NCBI GenBank assembly: GCA_050744225.1
Contig: JBOGGT010000076.1
Location: 1-64,000, forward strand
Origin: JAVKSL01 sp050744225
GTDB lineage: Bacteria; Actinomycetota; Acidimicrobiia; Acidimicrobiales; JAJPHD01
DNA: 64,000 nucleotides
Reading direction: 5' to 3'
Below the pieces are notes generated by a model that had not been told where the DNA came from, searched no databases, and saw only the letters and a list, made by a program, of their open reading frames with translations. The position numbers were made by a program, and so were the translations under genes. Position 1 is the stretch's first letter. Every line of letters starts with the position of its first letter. Of the stretch, positions 36,163 to 45,311 are shown one piece after another.

Positions 36163-37282
36163 GGCTGGGGTGATCTTCGGGGGGCCGTCGCCCGAGCACG
36201 ACGTGAGTGTGCTCACCGGGCTCCAGGCAGCCAGAGCGATGGCATCCGCCGTGGGGTCCGGGGGAGCGAGTGCTGGGGTCCGTGCGGTCTACTGGGCGCG
36301 CACTGGGGACTTCTTCGAGGTCGACCCGACCCTGGAGGCTCCGGCCTTTGCGACCGGGGTTCCCCGCGGGGCCGTGCCGCTCCGGCTGGTGGCGAGCAAC
36401 GGCGGCGGATGGTTTGCCAAGGGCGGGGTGCTCGGCAAGGAGCGGCGGGTAGAGCTGGAGGCGGTGGTCAACTGCTGCCACGGCGGGCCAGGAGAGGACG
36501 GTACCCTCCAAGCTGCGTTGGACCTCGCCGGGGTGGCTTATACCGGGCCGAGCGCGGCGGGGGCGGCGCTGGGTATGGACAAGGCGGCCTTCGGTGCGGT
36601 GGTCGCCGGCGCCGGCATGGACTGCCTGCCCCGGACCGTGTTGGCACTCGATGGTCCGGGTCCAGGCTTTGGCGGACCGTACATCGTCAAGCCACGCTAC
36701 GGAGGTTCCTCGATCGGCATCGAGGTGGTGGCCGACCTGGCCACCGCCCGCGCCCGCCTCGGCGCCAACCCCCACCTGCGCCAGGGCGCGGTGATCGAGC
36801 CCTACCGCCCCGACCTGGTCGACATCCAGGTGGCGATCCGTTCCTGGCCCGCCCTGGAGTGCTCCGCAATCGAACGGCCCCTGCGGTCTGCCGCCGCGAC
36901 CGAGATCCTCACCTACTCCGACAAGTACGTTGGCGGCGAGGGAATGGCCAGTGCCCCCCGGGAGCTGCCAGCGAAGCTCTCCGCGGGCATGGCGGGCGCG
37001 GTGCTGGAGGCGGCTCGCGCGGTGGCGGGCCTGGCCGGGCTGCGGGGGGTGGCGAGGCTGGACTTCTTGGCCGGCGAGGGGGAGTGCTATGTAAACGAGC
37101 TCAACACCATCCCCGGTTCCCTCGCACGCTACCTGTGGGTCGAGCCGCCGATTGGCTTTGCCGCCCTGCTCGGCGACCTGATCGCCGAAGCCACTGCGCG
37201 CCCGACGACGTGTTGGACCACGGCGGGCGCGGATGGCAGCGCCCTGCGGGCGGCGGGGACCATCGCTTCCAAGCTCGGCTGA
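36146..37282 (+). CDS. ddl: D-alanine--D-alanine ligase
   Basis: About 378 residues from GTG 36146 (GTG 36155 also possible). It joins two D-Ala for peptidoglycan. ATP-grasp features: VIFGGPSPEHDVSVLTG at the N-terminus, CCHGGPGEDGTLQAALDLAG, YTGPSAAGAALGMDK, PYIVKPRYGGSSIGIEVV, and the metal-binding end NELNTIPGSLARYLW. Family members usually end GFT or similar after NTIPG, which is loosely kept here. Start and toxin gene overlap by 17 nt. Confidence 0.88.
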   Translation: MIRVSEAGVIFGGPSPEHDVSVLTGLQAARAMASAVGSGGASAGVRAVYWARTGDFFEVDPTLEAPAFATGVPRGAVPLRLVASNGGGWFAKGGVLGKERRVELEAVVNCCHGGPGEDGTLQAALDLAGVAYTGPSAAGAALGMDKAAFGAVVAGAGMDCLPRTVLALDGPGPGFGGPYIVKPRYGGSSIGIEVVADLATARARLGANPHLRQGAVIEPYRPDLVDIQVAIRSWPALECSAIERPLRSAAATEILTYSDKYVGGEGMASAPRELPAKLSAGMAGAVLEAARAVAGLAGLRGVARLDFLAGEGECYVNELNTIPGSLARYLWVEPPIGFAALLGDLIAEATARPTTCWTTAGADGSALRAAGTIASKLG

Positions 37283-37324
37283 ACCGCTGGTTGCCGGTGC
37301 CCGCACGATGAGGTAGGTGATCAC

Positions 37325-37330
37325 TACGAT
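37325..37330 (+). promoter_or_regulatory. -10 element (leaderless type)
   Basis: TACGAT lies 7 nt before the GTG at 37338. This favours that start over GTG 37317. Confidence 0.45.
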
Positions 37331-37337
37331 CACCTGC

Positions 37338-37964
37338 GTGGCTTATCCGACGCGGCTGCTCGGTGAGGGGGAGGACCTGGTGGCCGAGGTGCGGCCCCAT
37401 TGGTCCTTCATGCTGGGGCCGATGGCAATGACGGTGCTGTTGGTGGCGTTGGCAATTGCCGGGTTTGCGATCCCAGCGGTGCCGGCGTGGGTGGTTGACG
37501 TGCTACTCGGGGCAATCGGCGTGTCTCTGCTCTGGCTGTTGGGCCGTTACGTGCGCTGGAGCACCACGACCTTTGTGATCACCACCCAGCGCCTGGTGCT
37601 CCGGAGTGGATTCCTCGCCCGGCGGGGGCGGGAGATACTGCTGCGGCGGCTGAACGACCTGTCCTACCGCCAGTCAATTCTCGAGCGGATGCTCGGTTGT
37701 GGGAGCCTGGTCATCGAGTCAGGAGGGGAGCACGGCCAGGAGCTGGTCCCGCGCCTTCCCCGCCCGTACGAGGTCCAGCGCCTGATCAACGACCAGGTTG
37801 CACGTTCCTATCAGGGGTACCAGGCCGGGACTGCTCCCCCCGGTCGGAGCGGAGACCTCTCCATCCCGGAGCAGATCGAAAAGCTCGACGAGCTGTGCCG
37901 GCGCGGCCTGATCACCGAATCGGAGTTCCAGGTCAAGCGGGCGCAGCTGCTGGAGCGCTGGTGA
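37338..37964 (+). CDS. Bacterial PH-domain protein with C-terminal SHOCT
   Basis: 208 residues. Two membrane helices near the N-terminus (about 30-75) lead into a bacterial PH domain with WSTTTFVITTQRLVLRSGFL and REILLRRLNDLSYRQS, the usual DUF304-type signature. The C-terminal 35 residues form a SHOCT motif (EQIEKLDELCRRGLITESEF, then QVKRAQLL). Such proteins are membrane-associated and of unknown function. It is 3 nt before the ABC-transporter binding-protein gene. Confidence 0.82.
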   Translation: MAYPTRLLGEGEDLVAEVRPHWSFMLGPMAMTVLLVALAIAGFAIPAVPAWVVDVLLGAIGVSLLWLLGRYVRWSTTTFVITTQRLVLRSGFLARRGREILLRRLNDLSYRQSILERMLGCGSLVIESGGEHGQELVPRLPRPYEVQRLINDQVARSYQGYQAGTAPPGRSGDLSIPEQIEKLDELCRRGLITESEFQVKRAQLLERW

Positions 37965-37967
37965 GCC

Positions 37968-39254
37968 GTGAGGCTGCCTGCAGGTCGGGTCCGGTTCGCC
38001 TGCCTGGCGGTAGGTCTCGCCCTGGTGGCATCATCCTGCGGGAACGCCCCGCCCAGTGACTTTTCGGGCGCCGCGGCTCCGGGGGTGACATCCACGAGCA
38101 TCTCTGTCGGCGGGATCGCCGCGGTGACGGGCCCACTCGGCAACCAGTACTCGCCGGCTCTTGACGGGGCGCGGGCATACTTTAATATGGTGAACGCCGA
38201 AGGCGGGGTGGACGGGCGGCGGATCAAGGTGGCGACCGACCTGGACGACCAGACCGACCCGGCAACCGACATCGACCAGGCCAGGGCGCTGGTCACCCAG
38301 GACAAGGTGTTCGCGGTGGTCCCGGTCGCCTCCCCGGAGTTCAGCGCAGGCCCGTACCTGGCCGCCCAGGGCGTGCCGACCTTTGGCTACGACATCAACC
38401 CGACGGCTCAGTGGGCAGGTCCCACCATGTTCGGCCAGGACGGTTCATTCATCGACCCGAGCGGGATCGACGTCTCCGGCCCGTTCCTGGCCAAGCAACT
38501 CGGCAAGAGCCGCATTGCAGTGCTCTCCTACTCGGTCCCTCAATCAGCTCAGTGCGCCGCCGGGCAGGCAGCGTCATTCGGTCGGTTTGGCTTTGACGTG
38601 GCAGTGATGGATTCGAGCCTGCCCATCGGGGTATTTGACCTGAGCGCCGACATCGCTCGCATCTCAGCCGCTCACGTCGGCCTTGTGGTGATGTGCATGG
38701 ACCCCACTGGCAATTCGGCGGTCTCGCAGGCGCTTCACCGGGCGGGGCTGGGAGGCGTCGCGCAGTACTGGCTCAACGGTTACGACCAGGCCAGCCTGGC
38801 GAGCTCCTCATCCCCCTACGCCGGGGTGTACCTTTCGCCTGGCTACGTACCCTTCGAGGAGGCATCGTCGTCTCCCGGTTTGCAGTCCTACCTGGCCCAG
38901 ATGCAACGCTATTTCCCAAAGGTGGCGATCAGCGAGGCATCCCTGGCGGGCTGGATCAGTGCGGCGATGTTCGTGAAGGGCCTGCAGCTGGCGGGTCCGG
39001 TCCTGACTCGCGCCAGGCTGGTCGCGGCGGTCAACTCGCTCACCGACTTTACCGCGGATGGCATCGAGCCGCCGGTGGACTGGCATCAGGCTCACACTGG
39101 ACCCGGTACCTACAACTGCAACGCCTGGGTGCGGGCCAGGGTGACGAGTGGCGGCAAAGGCAGCTTTGTCCCGGTCTTCCACCAACCGTTCGTCTGTATC
39201 CGCAACGACGCCTCTACCCTCGCCCAGCTGACCAACCAGCCTGGCGCAGGCTGA
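37968..39254 (+). CDS. livK: Branched-chain amino acid ABC transporter substrate-binding lipoprotein
   Basis: 428 residues from GTG. The signal peptide has lipobox LVASSC (lipidated Cys about 24). The mature part is a type I periplasmic-binding (Leu/Ile/Val-binding-like) fold: ISVGGIAAVTGPLGNQYSPA, INPTAQW, GRRIKVATDLDD, VVPVASPEFSAG and GLVVMCMDPTGNSAV. It presents ligand to the permease encoded next. The gene order K-HM-G-F supports the name; the true ligand could be another amino acid, an amide or urea. Confidence 0.86.
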   Translation: MRLPAGRVRFACLAVGLALVASSCGNAPPSDFSGAAAPGVTSTSISVGGIAAVTGPLGNQYSPALDGARAYFNMVNAEGGVDGRRIKVATDLDDQTDPATDIDQARALVTQDKVFAVVPVASPEFSAGPYLAAQGVPTFGYDINPTAQWAGPTMFGQDGSFIDPSGIDVSGPFLAKQLGKSRIAVLSYSVPQSAQCAAGQAASFGRFGFDVAVMDSSLPIGVFDLSADIARISAAHVGLVVMCMDPTGNSAVSQALHRAGLGGVAQYWLNGYDQASLASSSSPYAGVYLSPGYVPFEEASSSPGLQSYLAQMQRYFPKVAISEASLAGWISAAMFVKGLQLAGPVLTRARLVAAVNSLTDFTADGIEPPVDWHQAHTGPGTYNCNAWVRARVTSGGKGSFVPVFHQPFVCIRNDASTLAQLTNQPGAG

Positions 39255-39273
39255 GCCGGGCACCGGTCTCGTC

Positions 39274-41262
39274 GTGCTGGGGCACACCATCGTCGCGGGC
39301 ATCCCCTTCGGGTGCGTGTACGCCCTGGTCGGGTTGGGCCTGGTGATCACCTACCGTGCGGCCGGCACCTTTAACTTTGCCTTCGGCGCACAGGCGTACC
39401 TGTCTGCCGCGGTGTTCTACGCCACGGTGCACGGCGCCGGTTGGCCGGTCTGGGCGGGGGGTTTGGTGGCGATCATCGGAGCGGGAGTGGGCGTTGGCCT
39501 TGCGCTTGACCGAGGAATATTCCACTTCCTCCGATCCTCGCCGCTGGTGGTCAGGCTGGTTGTCTCACTCGGGCTCCTCATTGCTATTCCTGGGTTGGTG
39601 GCCTCGACGGGCTTCGGGAGCGGAGCCAAGCTCTCGCCCCCCGACCTGGGCCCGACACCCTCCAGGCTGCTGGGAGGGCCGGGAGCACTGCTCGACACCA
39701 ACCAGCTGGCCATCATCGTCGCCACCGCCCTGATTGCCGGGGGGCTGGGGGCGGTCCTGCGCTGGACCGGGTTTGGGCTGCGGCTGCGCGCGGTGGTGGA
39801 GAGCCCCCGCCTGGCAGCCCTGTCAGGGGTCAATGCCGAGGCGGTTGGCTCGGCGGCCTGGGTTATCTCCAGCGTGGTGGCTGGGCTCGCCGGGGTCCTG
39901 CTGGCGCCCCTGTATGGCCGGGTGAACGCGATGGACTTCGAGATGGTGGTAGTGGCCGCCATTGCGGCTGCTGTGTTCGGGGGCCTGTCGAGCCTGACCC
40001 TGACCGTGGTCGGCGGGCTGGCCCTGGGGATCGGCCAGGACCTGATTGCGGCGTACCTGCCCCTCGGCAGCAGCGTCGCCCAGGGGCTGCGCCCGTCGCT
40101 CCCGTTCATCTTGTTGCTCGCGGTGCTGGTGCTGGCCGGTCCGGCGCTGGTGCGCTGGAAACACGGGGGAGACCCGATGGCGGGGGTAGACGTGGTTCCG
40201 GGCCGGGGCGGTCGAGGCTTCGGTGGTCCGGGACTGCTGGCCCAGGGACTCGACGGGCCGGTCCAGGTGTGCGTCGCTGCTGTCGGGGGCATCGGGTTGG
40301 TGGCGGTGTTGGCTTTCGCCCTGCCGCCCTATTGGCTGTTCCTGGCCAGTGAGTGCGCGGCGCTGGCCGTGGTATTCTGCTCGTTCACCGTGTTGAGCGG
40401 GATGGGCGGCCAGATCTCGCTGTGCCAGGCTGAGTTTGCCGGGATCGGCGCCTTCATGGCCGGCCAGCTCGCCGTACACGAGAACCTGTCGGTGATCGCC
40501 GGCTTGGCCGCGGGCGCCGGGGCGGCCGGGGTGATCGGCCTGCTGGTGGCGATCCCCGTGTTGAGGGTCAGCGGCTTGTACCTTGCGCTGGGCACCTTTG
40601 CTTTTGCGCTGCTCGTCGACAGCGTGGGGTTCGCACCCGCCTGGTCGGGAAACGGCGCCAGCGGGATCCTGGTGCCGCGGCCCTTGATCGGGCCGGTGAG
40701 CTTCGACGCCACCAGGCCGTTCTTTGTCCTGGCGGTGCTCGTGCTGGTGGTGGTGGGCCTTGGGGTGGTCTGGCTGCGGCGCAGCACCGCCGGCAAGTAC
40801 CTGGTGGCGGTGCGCGGGAGCGAGCTGGCCGCGGCCTCGGTCGGCATTGACGTACGCCGGGTGAAAGTGGTGGCGTTCGGGATCGCCGCCGCCATCGCCG
40901 GGCTCGGCGGCGCGCTCTACGGGACCACTCTCGGCGCGGTCAGCGCATCCAACTTTAGCTTCTACCAGTCGCTGTTCTGGCTGGTGGTGGTCGCCATCAC
41001 GGGCATGCGCAGCATTGGGGGGGCCATTGCCGCCGGGGTCGCAGTGGTGGTGCTGCCCCAGCTGATCTCGCTGGAAGGCGGCGGCCTGAGCTCTTTGAGC
41101 GCGGTCGTCTTCGGCCTGGGCGCCATTGTGTACATCCGTCACCAGGAGGGCCTGGTGGCCTGGTTGGGTGCTCTGTGCGCACGGGCGGTGCGCCGACGCC
41201 CTGGTGATGTGGGTCCCGGCGGTCCGGGCCTCGGCAACCCTGGTCCCGGCGGTCCGGGATGA
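39274..41262 (+). CDS. Fused LivH-LivM-type ABC permease
   Basis: 662 residues, about 16-18 membrane helices. The first half (about 1-290) is LivH-like (GLGLVITYRAAGTFNFAFGA, then LRAVVESPRLAALSGVNAEA). The second half is LivM-like (GQISLCQAEFAGIGAFMAGQ, then AVRGSELAAASVGIDVRRVK). Both permeases are normally separate genes, but such fusions are known in some actinobacteria. A Pro/Gly repeat tail is encoded at 41218-41262. The stop overlaps the livG ATG (ATGA). Confidence 0.9.
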   Translation: MLGHTIVAGIPFGCVYALVGLGLVITYRAAGTFNFAFGAQAYLSAAVFYATVHGAGWPVWAGGLVAIIGAGVGVGLALDRGIFHFLRSSPLVVRLVVSLGLLIAIPGLVASTGFGSGAKLSPPDLGPTPSRLLGGPGALLDTNQLAIIVATALIAGGLGAVLRWTGFGLRLRAVVESPRLAALSGVNAEAVGSAAWVISSVVAGLAGVLLAPLYGRVNAMDFEMVVVAAIAAAVFGGLSSLTLTVVGGLALGIGQDLIAAYLPLGSSVAQGLRPSLPFILLLAVLVLAGPALVRWKHGGDPMAGVDVVPGRGGRGFGGPGLLAQGLDGPVQVCVAAVGGIGLVAVLAFALPPYWLFLASECAALAVVFCSFTVLSGMGGQISLCQAEFAGIGAFMAGQLAVHENLSVIAGLAAGAGAAGVIGLLVAIPVLRVSGLYLALGTFAFALLVDSVGFAPAWSGNGASGILVPRPLIGPVSFDATRPFFVLAVLVLVVVGLGVVWLRRSTAGKYLVAVRGSELAAASVGIDVRRVKVVAFGIAAAIAGLGGALYGTTLGAVSASNFSFYQSLFWLVVVAITGMRSIGGAIAAGVAVVVLPQLISLEGGGLSSLSAVVFGLGAIVYIRHQEGLVAWLGALCARAVRRRPGDVGPGGPGLGNPGPGGPG

Positions 41263-42026
41263 GCGTGCTCAGCGCTCGGGGTCTGGCCAGGCGTTTCGGG
41301 GGCGTGGTTGCGCTGGACGGGGTGGACCTCGAGGTGGCCCTGGGAGAGGTGGTCGGGCTGCTGGGCCCCAACGGAGCAGGCAAGACCACCCTGTTCAACT
41401 GCCTGTCTGGGGTGGAGCACGCCGATCGTGGCACGGTCCGGCTGGACGGGTTGGACGTGAGCCTGCTGGCGGCGCACCAGCGGGCCAGGATGGGGATGGC
41501 GCGGACCTTCCAGCGGGTCGAGCTGTTCGACCAGCTGAGCGTGCGGGACCACGTGGCGGTTGCCGCACGGTCGGCCAGCCGCCGGGGCCGAATGCTGGCC
41601 TTGGGCCATCGCCACCGCGCCAGAGCCTGGAGTCGGGAGGATCAGGCAGCCCGGGTGGCGGGGGTGCTGGACCAACTCGGGCTCCTCGACGAGGCTCACC
41701 TCCCGGCCGCAGCGCTCAGCCTTGGCCGGGTCCGACTTGTGGAGCTGGCTCGGGCCTTGGTGGTCGAGCCGGTGGTGATCCTCGCCGACGAGCCTAGTTC
41801 CGGACTGGACGATCCCGAGCGGCGCGTCCTGGCCTCAGCGCTGCGAGCTGTCAGCGAGCGGGGCACGGCGGTGGTGCTCATCGAGCACGATCTGGACCTG
41901 GTAAGGCGGGTGAGCAGCAGTGCTTACGTGATCGACGCCGGAGTGGTTGTTGCGTCGGGCTCGACTGACGAAGTGCTATCGGGTCCGATGCTGTCCCGTA
42001 TCTACGGTCGTTCGGGCCTCGGGTGA
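41259..42026 (+). CDS. livG: ABC transporter ATPase, LivG type
   Basis: 255 residues. Walker A LGPNGAGKTTLFNCLSG, Q-loop TFQRVELFDQLSV, an ABC signature reading ALSLGRVRLVELARAL (a degenerate LSGGQ), Walker B ILADEPSSGLD and the H-loop IEHDLDLV. It powers uptake through the fused permease. The stop overlaps the GTG of livF. The altered signature motif is a point of interest but is seen in some LivG proteins. Confidence 0.9.
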   Translation: MSVLSARGLARRFGGVVALDGVDLEVALGEVVGLLGPNGAGKTTLFNCLSGVEHADRGTVRLDGLDVSLLAAHQRARMGMARTFQRVELFDQLSVRDHVAVAARSASRRGRMLALGHRHRARAWSREDQAARVAGVLDQLGLLDEAHLPAAALSLGRVRLVELARALVVEPVVILADEPSSGLDDPERRVLASALRAVSERGTAVVLIEHDLDLVRRVSSSAYVIDAGVVVASGSTDEVLSGPMLSRIYGRSGLG

Positions 42027-42700
42027 GCGGGCCTGCCGATTCGATCCTGGAGCTGATTCGGGTTAGCGCAGGTTACGGCCGATCGAGAGCGCTGTTCGAG
42101 GTATCTCTCAAGGTTACTGAGGGGTCCACGCTGGCGTTGATCGGCCCGAACGGGGCCGGCAAGACCACGCTGGCTCGCGTTTGCTCCGCGCTGGTGCCCC
42201 CAAGCGCTGGTTTGGTTTGCTTCGCCGGCCGCAGCATCGCCGGCCTCTCGCCGAACGACCTGGCGCGTGCCGGGCTGGTCCACGTCCCCGAGGGCCGGGC
42301 CGTCTTCGCCACCCTGTCGGTAGAGGAGAACCTGGAACTGCGCTACTCGTCCAGGTTGGACGGGAGAGGGGTGCGGTCGGCAGTGGCGGACACTTACCGC
42401 CGGTTCCCGCACCTCAAGGAGCGTGGAAAGCAGCCCGCGGGCACCTTGTCGGGGGGGGAGCAGCGACTCCTGTCACTTGCCTGCGCGCTCTGCCGGCCGC
42501 CGCTGGCTCTGATCGTCGACGAGCCAACCCTGGGGCTGGACCCGGGGATGAAAGAGGTGGTTCGAGGGGTTTTGCGCGAGGTGGCAGAGTCCGGTTCCAC
42601 CTTGATCATGATGGAGCAGCGAGTTGAGCATCTCGCTGGCCTCGCCGAGCGGGTGCTCCTGCTGGACAAGGGGCATCTGGAACTGGGGAGGACTTCTTAG
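42023..42700 (+). CDS. livF: ABC transporter ATPase, LivF type
   Basis: 225 residues from GTG. Walker A IGPNGAGKTTLARVCS, LivF-typical VHVPEGRAVFATLSVEENLE, signature GTLSGGEQRLLSLACAL, Walker B LIVDEPTLGLDPG, and the end EQRVEHLAGLAERVLLLDKG. It is the second ATPase of the transporter and the last gene of the operon. Confidence 0.92.
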   Translation: MSGPADSILELIRVSAGYGRSRALFEVSLKVTEGSTLALIGPNGAGKTTLARVCSALVPPSAGLVCFAGRSIAGLSPNDLARAGLVHVPEGRAVFATLSVEENLELRYSSRLDGRGVRSAVADTYRRFPHLKERGKQPAGTLSGGEQRLLSLACALCRPPLALIVDEPTLGLDPGMKEVVRGVLREVAESGSTLIMMEQRVEHLAGLAERVLLLDKGHLELGRTS

Positions 42701-42742
42701 GCTTTGTGCCCTAAATGCTCCCCAGTTCTCGCGCAGGATGGC

Positions 42743-43261
42743 TCAGGACGGACAGGTGGTCGCGCCGGCCAGTGCAGCTAGCCCGCAGAAAGTGGTTCCG
42801 GTCACCAGCCATTTGCCTCCCACCTTGACCGCCATCCCGGTGAGGCCAGACATCAGGACGCCGCTGGAGTCGGTGAGGGTATAGGTCACGGTGGCGCTGG
42901 TGGAGCCCGTTGGCTGGACCTTGGTCACACTGGCTGCCAAGCCCTTGGGGAAGGCGCCGATCACGCTCGCGATGACCGACTGGTATTTGGCGCCGTTCTG
43001 GAGAAGGGCGATCCTGGTGGTCTCGGGAGTCTTGTAGCTGAAGAACTTGGTCCATGTGCTGGTGATCGCGGCCACGGCTGCAGTGGTCGCCGCCGAGGCC
43101 GCCGTGGTGGGGGTCGTGGTGGGGGCGGGTTTCGCCAGGGTGGTGGGAGCTTGCCTGACCGGTTTTGTGGCAGGCGTGCTCCCGCAGGCGGAGGCCGCCA
43201 CTCCAAGGGTTGCTGCCACGCCTATGGCCGGTAGGAGTCGTCTCAGGTAATCAGCGGTCAT
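42743..43261 (-). CDS. Secreted lipoprotein of unknown function
   Basis: 172 residues. Signal peptide with lipobox VAASAC (lipid Cys about 26), a Thr/Pro/Ala-rich linker (about 30-60), then a small globular domain with SVIGAFPKGLAASVTKVQP and VGGKWLVTGTTFCGLAALAG, similar in shape to Mce-associated or NTF2-like lipoprotein domains. Two Cys at the end could pair. The ATG overlaps the stop of the upstream lipoprotein gene (ATGA), so the two are co-translated. Confidence 0.72.
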   Translation of the reverse strand: MTADYLRRLLPAIGVAATLGVAASACGSTPATKPVRQAPTTLAKPAPTTTPTTAASAATTAAVAAITSTWTKFFSYKTPETTRIALLQNGAKYQSVIASVIGAFPKGLAASVTKVQPTGSTSATVTYTLTDSSGVLMSGLTGMAVKVGGKWLVTGTTFCGLAALAGATTCPS

Positions 43262-43719
43262 GGTCGTCCCTCCTCGTCTCGTGGAGCATTCACGCTAGAC
43301 GGCTGATTCCGAGGGGCGCCTGTGATCATGGGCAACAGCCCCATAAGCTGGGTCGTGGAGCCGGTGAAGACAGCGCACTGCTGGGTGAGGGCTGAGATCA
43401 GGCTGGACTCGGGGACCCGGTTGGTCTCGCTGAGGGTGGTGACCAGGGCGTCCCAGCCGCGGTTCTGGGTCGACGCAAGCGACGCCTTGGGCAGGGCCAA
43501 GCGCAACTGAAAAAGCGCAGCAGCACGATCCGCGGAGGCAGCGGAGGCACTGGCGTCGCCCTCCGAGCGGTCGAACAGGGCGATCGAGCTGGAAACATGC
43601 GCGCATGCGGACTGTGCGTCGGCCTCGTCTGCCTGCTGACAACCGGCCAGAAGGCCGCTGGCGCACCCGAGGACGACCAGCGCAGCTGCCAAACAGCGAG
43701 TGTTCCGTCCCGGATCCAC
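43258..43719 (-). CDS. Lipoprotein of unknown function
   Basis: 153 residues from GTG 43719. Lipobox GLLAGC (lipid Cys about 27) and a helical mature part (AACAHVSSSIALFDRSEG-like, then SLISALTQQCAVFTGSTTQL). The frame runs open to 43818, but the residues there are not signal-like. No family recognised. It overlaps the next lipoprotein gene and is co-directional with the unknown gene 43724-44284. Confidence 0.65.
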   Translation of the reverse strand: MDPGRNTRCLAAALVVLGCASGLLAGCQQADEADAQSACAHVSSSIALFDRSEGDASASAASADRAAALFQLRLALPKASLASTQNRGWDALVTTLSETNRVPESSLISALTQQCAVFTGSTTQLMGLLPMITGAPRNQPSSVNAPRDEEGRP

Positions 43720-43723
43720 CGGC

Positions 43724-44284
43724 TCAGCTGTGGAGCCAGCCGGGGGCCGCGTCGAGCAAGAATCGGCTGACTGCCAGGGACCGGTCGAAGATCTCGCAGA
43801 GTAGCTCCTCTCCTGCAAGCACCTTTGTGAGGGAGATCCGCTGATGCGCTGTGACTCCGAGGCGCCGCTCGGGGGCGTCGGTGGCCGACGCGAACGAGTC
43901 GATGGCGGATACCTCGAGGGGAAGCGCCATGCCTCCTACCCCGGCCAGGTCAATCGCCAGCCGCAACAGGTCCGGTCCGTCCGGCAGGGGAGGGAGGCCC
44001 CAGGTGAAGACCAGCGGAAAGTGGAACTCGTCGGGCGGGTCGGCGTCGTCGGGCAGGTCCATGACCGCGTCCTCGAAGGCGAGCAGCACCCGCGGGTCCA
44101 CTTCCAGGGCGAGGTGCAGGTCCAGCGGGCCCCCGCAGCCCTCCTCCGGGTGAAGGTCCACCTCCCAGACCTGGCGTAGGGAGTAGGTCTCGACAAAGTG
44201 GCGTTCGTCGTGGACATGGAACCCATGGTCGACTGCATGCTCCTTGAGTTCGGCCACGTAACCAGCTACGTCAATGACTGCCAC
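43724..44284 (-). CDS. Hypothetical protein
   Basis: 186 residues from GTG 44284, acidic and soluble, with no membrane segment. Recognisable stretches are GFHVHDERHFVETYSLRQVW, DLHPEEGCGGPLDLHLALEV and FHFPLVFTWGLPPLPDGPDL. I do not recognise the family. TAGGAT lies 8 nt upstream. It diverges from the inositol monophosphatase gene with overlapping promoter elements. Confidence 0.65.
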   Translation of the reverse strand: MAVIDVAGYVAELKEHAVDHGFHVHDERHFVETYSLRQVWEVDLHPEEGCGGPLDLHLALEVDPRVLLAFEDAVMDLPDDADPPDEFHFPLVFTWGLPPLPDGPDLLRLAIDLAGVGGMALPLEVSAIDSFASATDAPERRLGVTAHQRISLTKVLAGEELLCEIFDRSLAVSRFLLDAAPGWLHS

Positions 44285-44292
44285 GAGCGGTG

Positions 44293-44306
44293 ATCCTAGC
44301 TACGGT
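44293..44306. promoter_or_regulatory. Paired divergent -10 elements
   Basis: TAGGAT on the minus strand (44293-44298) serves the gene starting at 44284. TACGGT on the plus strand (44301-44306) serves the gene starting at 44314. Only 2 bp separate them, so each RNA polymerase footprint must cover the other. Confidence 0.5.
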
Positions 44307-44313
44307 TGACTGG

Positions 44314-45132
44314 GTGAGCACCCCAGAAGATTCGCGCCAACCGAGCGATGCTGAACTGCTGGCCGTGTTGCACGCCGCGGTCGACGCGATCAGCTCCGCC
44401 CTCCGAGGGCTGCAAGACTGGGGGTTGGCTGGAACCCGTGAAGGCCAGCATCACTGTGACCTCGCCGCCGATGCTGCGGCGCTTGCGGTTCTGGACTCGG
44501 CCGGCCTGGGCGTGTTCAGCGAGGAGTCAGGCACTCACGGCATCGACCGGCCCCTGGTGGTCGTGGTCGACCCTGTCGATGGTTCGACCAATGCGTCTCG
44601 GGGGATTCCGTTCTACGCGGCCAGCCTTTGTGTCCTGGACCGGCAGGGTCCCCGGGCGGCGGTGGTGGCCAACCTGGCCGGGTGCCCGGGTGGCGGCGAG
44701 GGAATGGGCTCCGGCGGGTCGCGCTACGAGGCGACCAGGGGTGGGGGGGCTCGACGAGACGGCCAGGCAATCCGCGCCTCTGACTGCGAGGCGCTCCACA
44801 GTGCCATCGTCGGCGTCAATGGGTGGCCGTCGCGCTATCTCGGCTGGGGTCAGTACCGCTCACTGGGGTCGGCTGCCCTGGAGCTGTGTAGTGTGGCCGA
44901 AGGTAGCCTCGACGGGTACTGCGATGCCAGTCGGGACGGCCTGGCACCCTGGGACTACATGGGAGCGCTCCTGATCTGCTCCGAGGCAGGCGCGGTCGTG
45001 ACCGGCGTGGCTGGGGGTTACGGTACCCGGCCCGAGGCCCTTTGGGTTGGCGAGCATCGCCGGAGCCTGGTGGCGGCGGGAACGCCCAAGTTGGCCGGCG
45101 AGTTGCTCGCCGCCCGCCGCTCGTTAGACTGA
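44314..45132 (+). CDS. Inositol monophosphatase-family phosphatase
   Basis: 272 residues from GTG 44314. Metal-site motifs: FSEESGTHG (Glu), VVVDPVDGSTNASRGI (the DPxDGT box) and WDYMGALLICSEAGAVV (the WDxxA box). It hydrolyses small sugar or inositol phosphates; the substrate cannot be told from the sequence (inositol-1-P, histidinol-P and bisphosphates are options). TACGGT lies 7 nt upstream. Confidence 0.87.
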   Translation: MSTPEDSRQPSDAELLAVLHAAVDAISSALRGLQDWGLAGTREGQHHCDLAADAAALAVLDSAGLGVFSEESGTHGIDRPLVVVVDPVDGSTNASRGIPFYAASLCVLDRQGPRAAVVANLAGCPGGGEGMGSGGSRYEATRGGGARRDGQAIRASDCEALHSAIVGVNGWPSRYLGWGQYRSLGSAALELCSVAEGSLDGYCDASRDGLAPWDYMGALLICSEAGAVVTGVAGGYGTRPEALWVGEHRRSLVAAGTPKLAGELLAARRSLD

Positions 45133-45311
45133 GGACCAACCACCGAGCTGGCAGCACCGGCCGGCGGCACAGGCGAGGCCGACCGACAAGGCCGACCGGC
45201 AAGATAAATGGCTTGACGGCGGGGCGGGGCCGTGATCAAATTGCGGTGAGGGCGAGATCGCCGTCCTGGTTCCCTGGTCGGGGGCCTGATGAGTCAGACA
45301 GGGAGGTGTCG

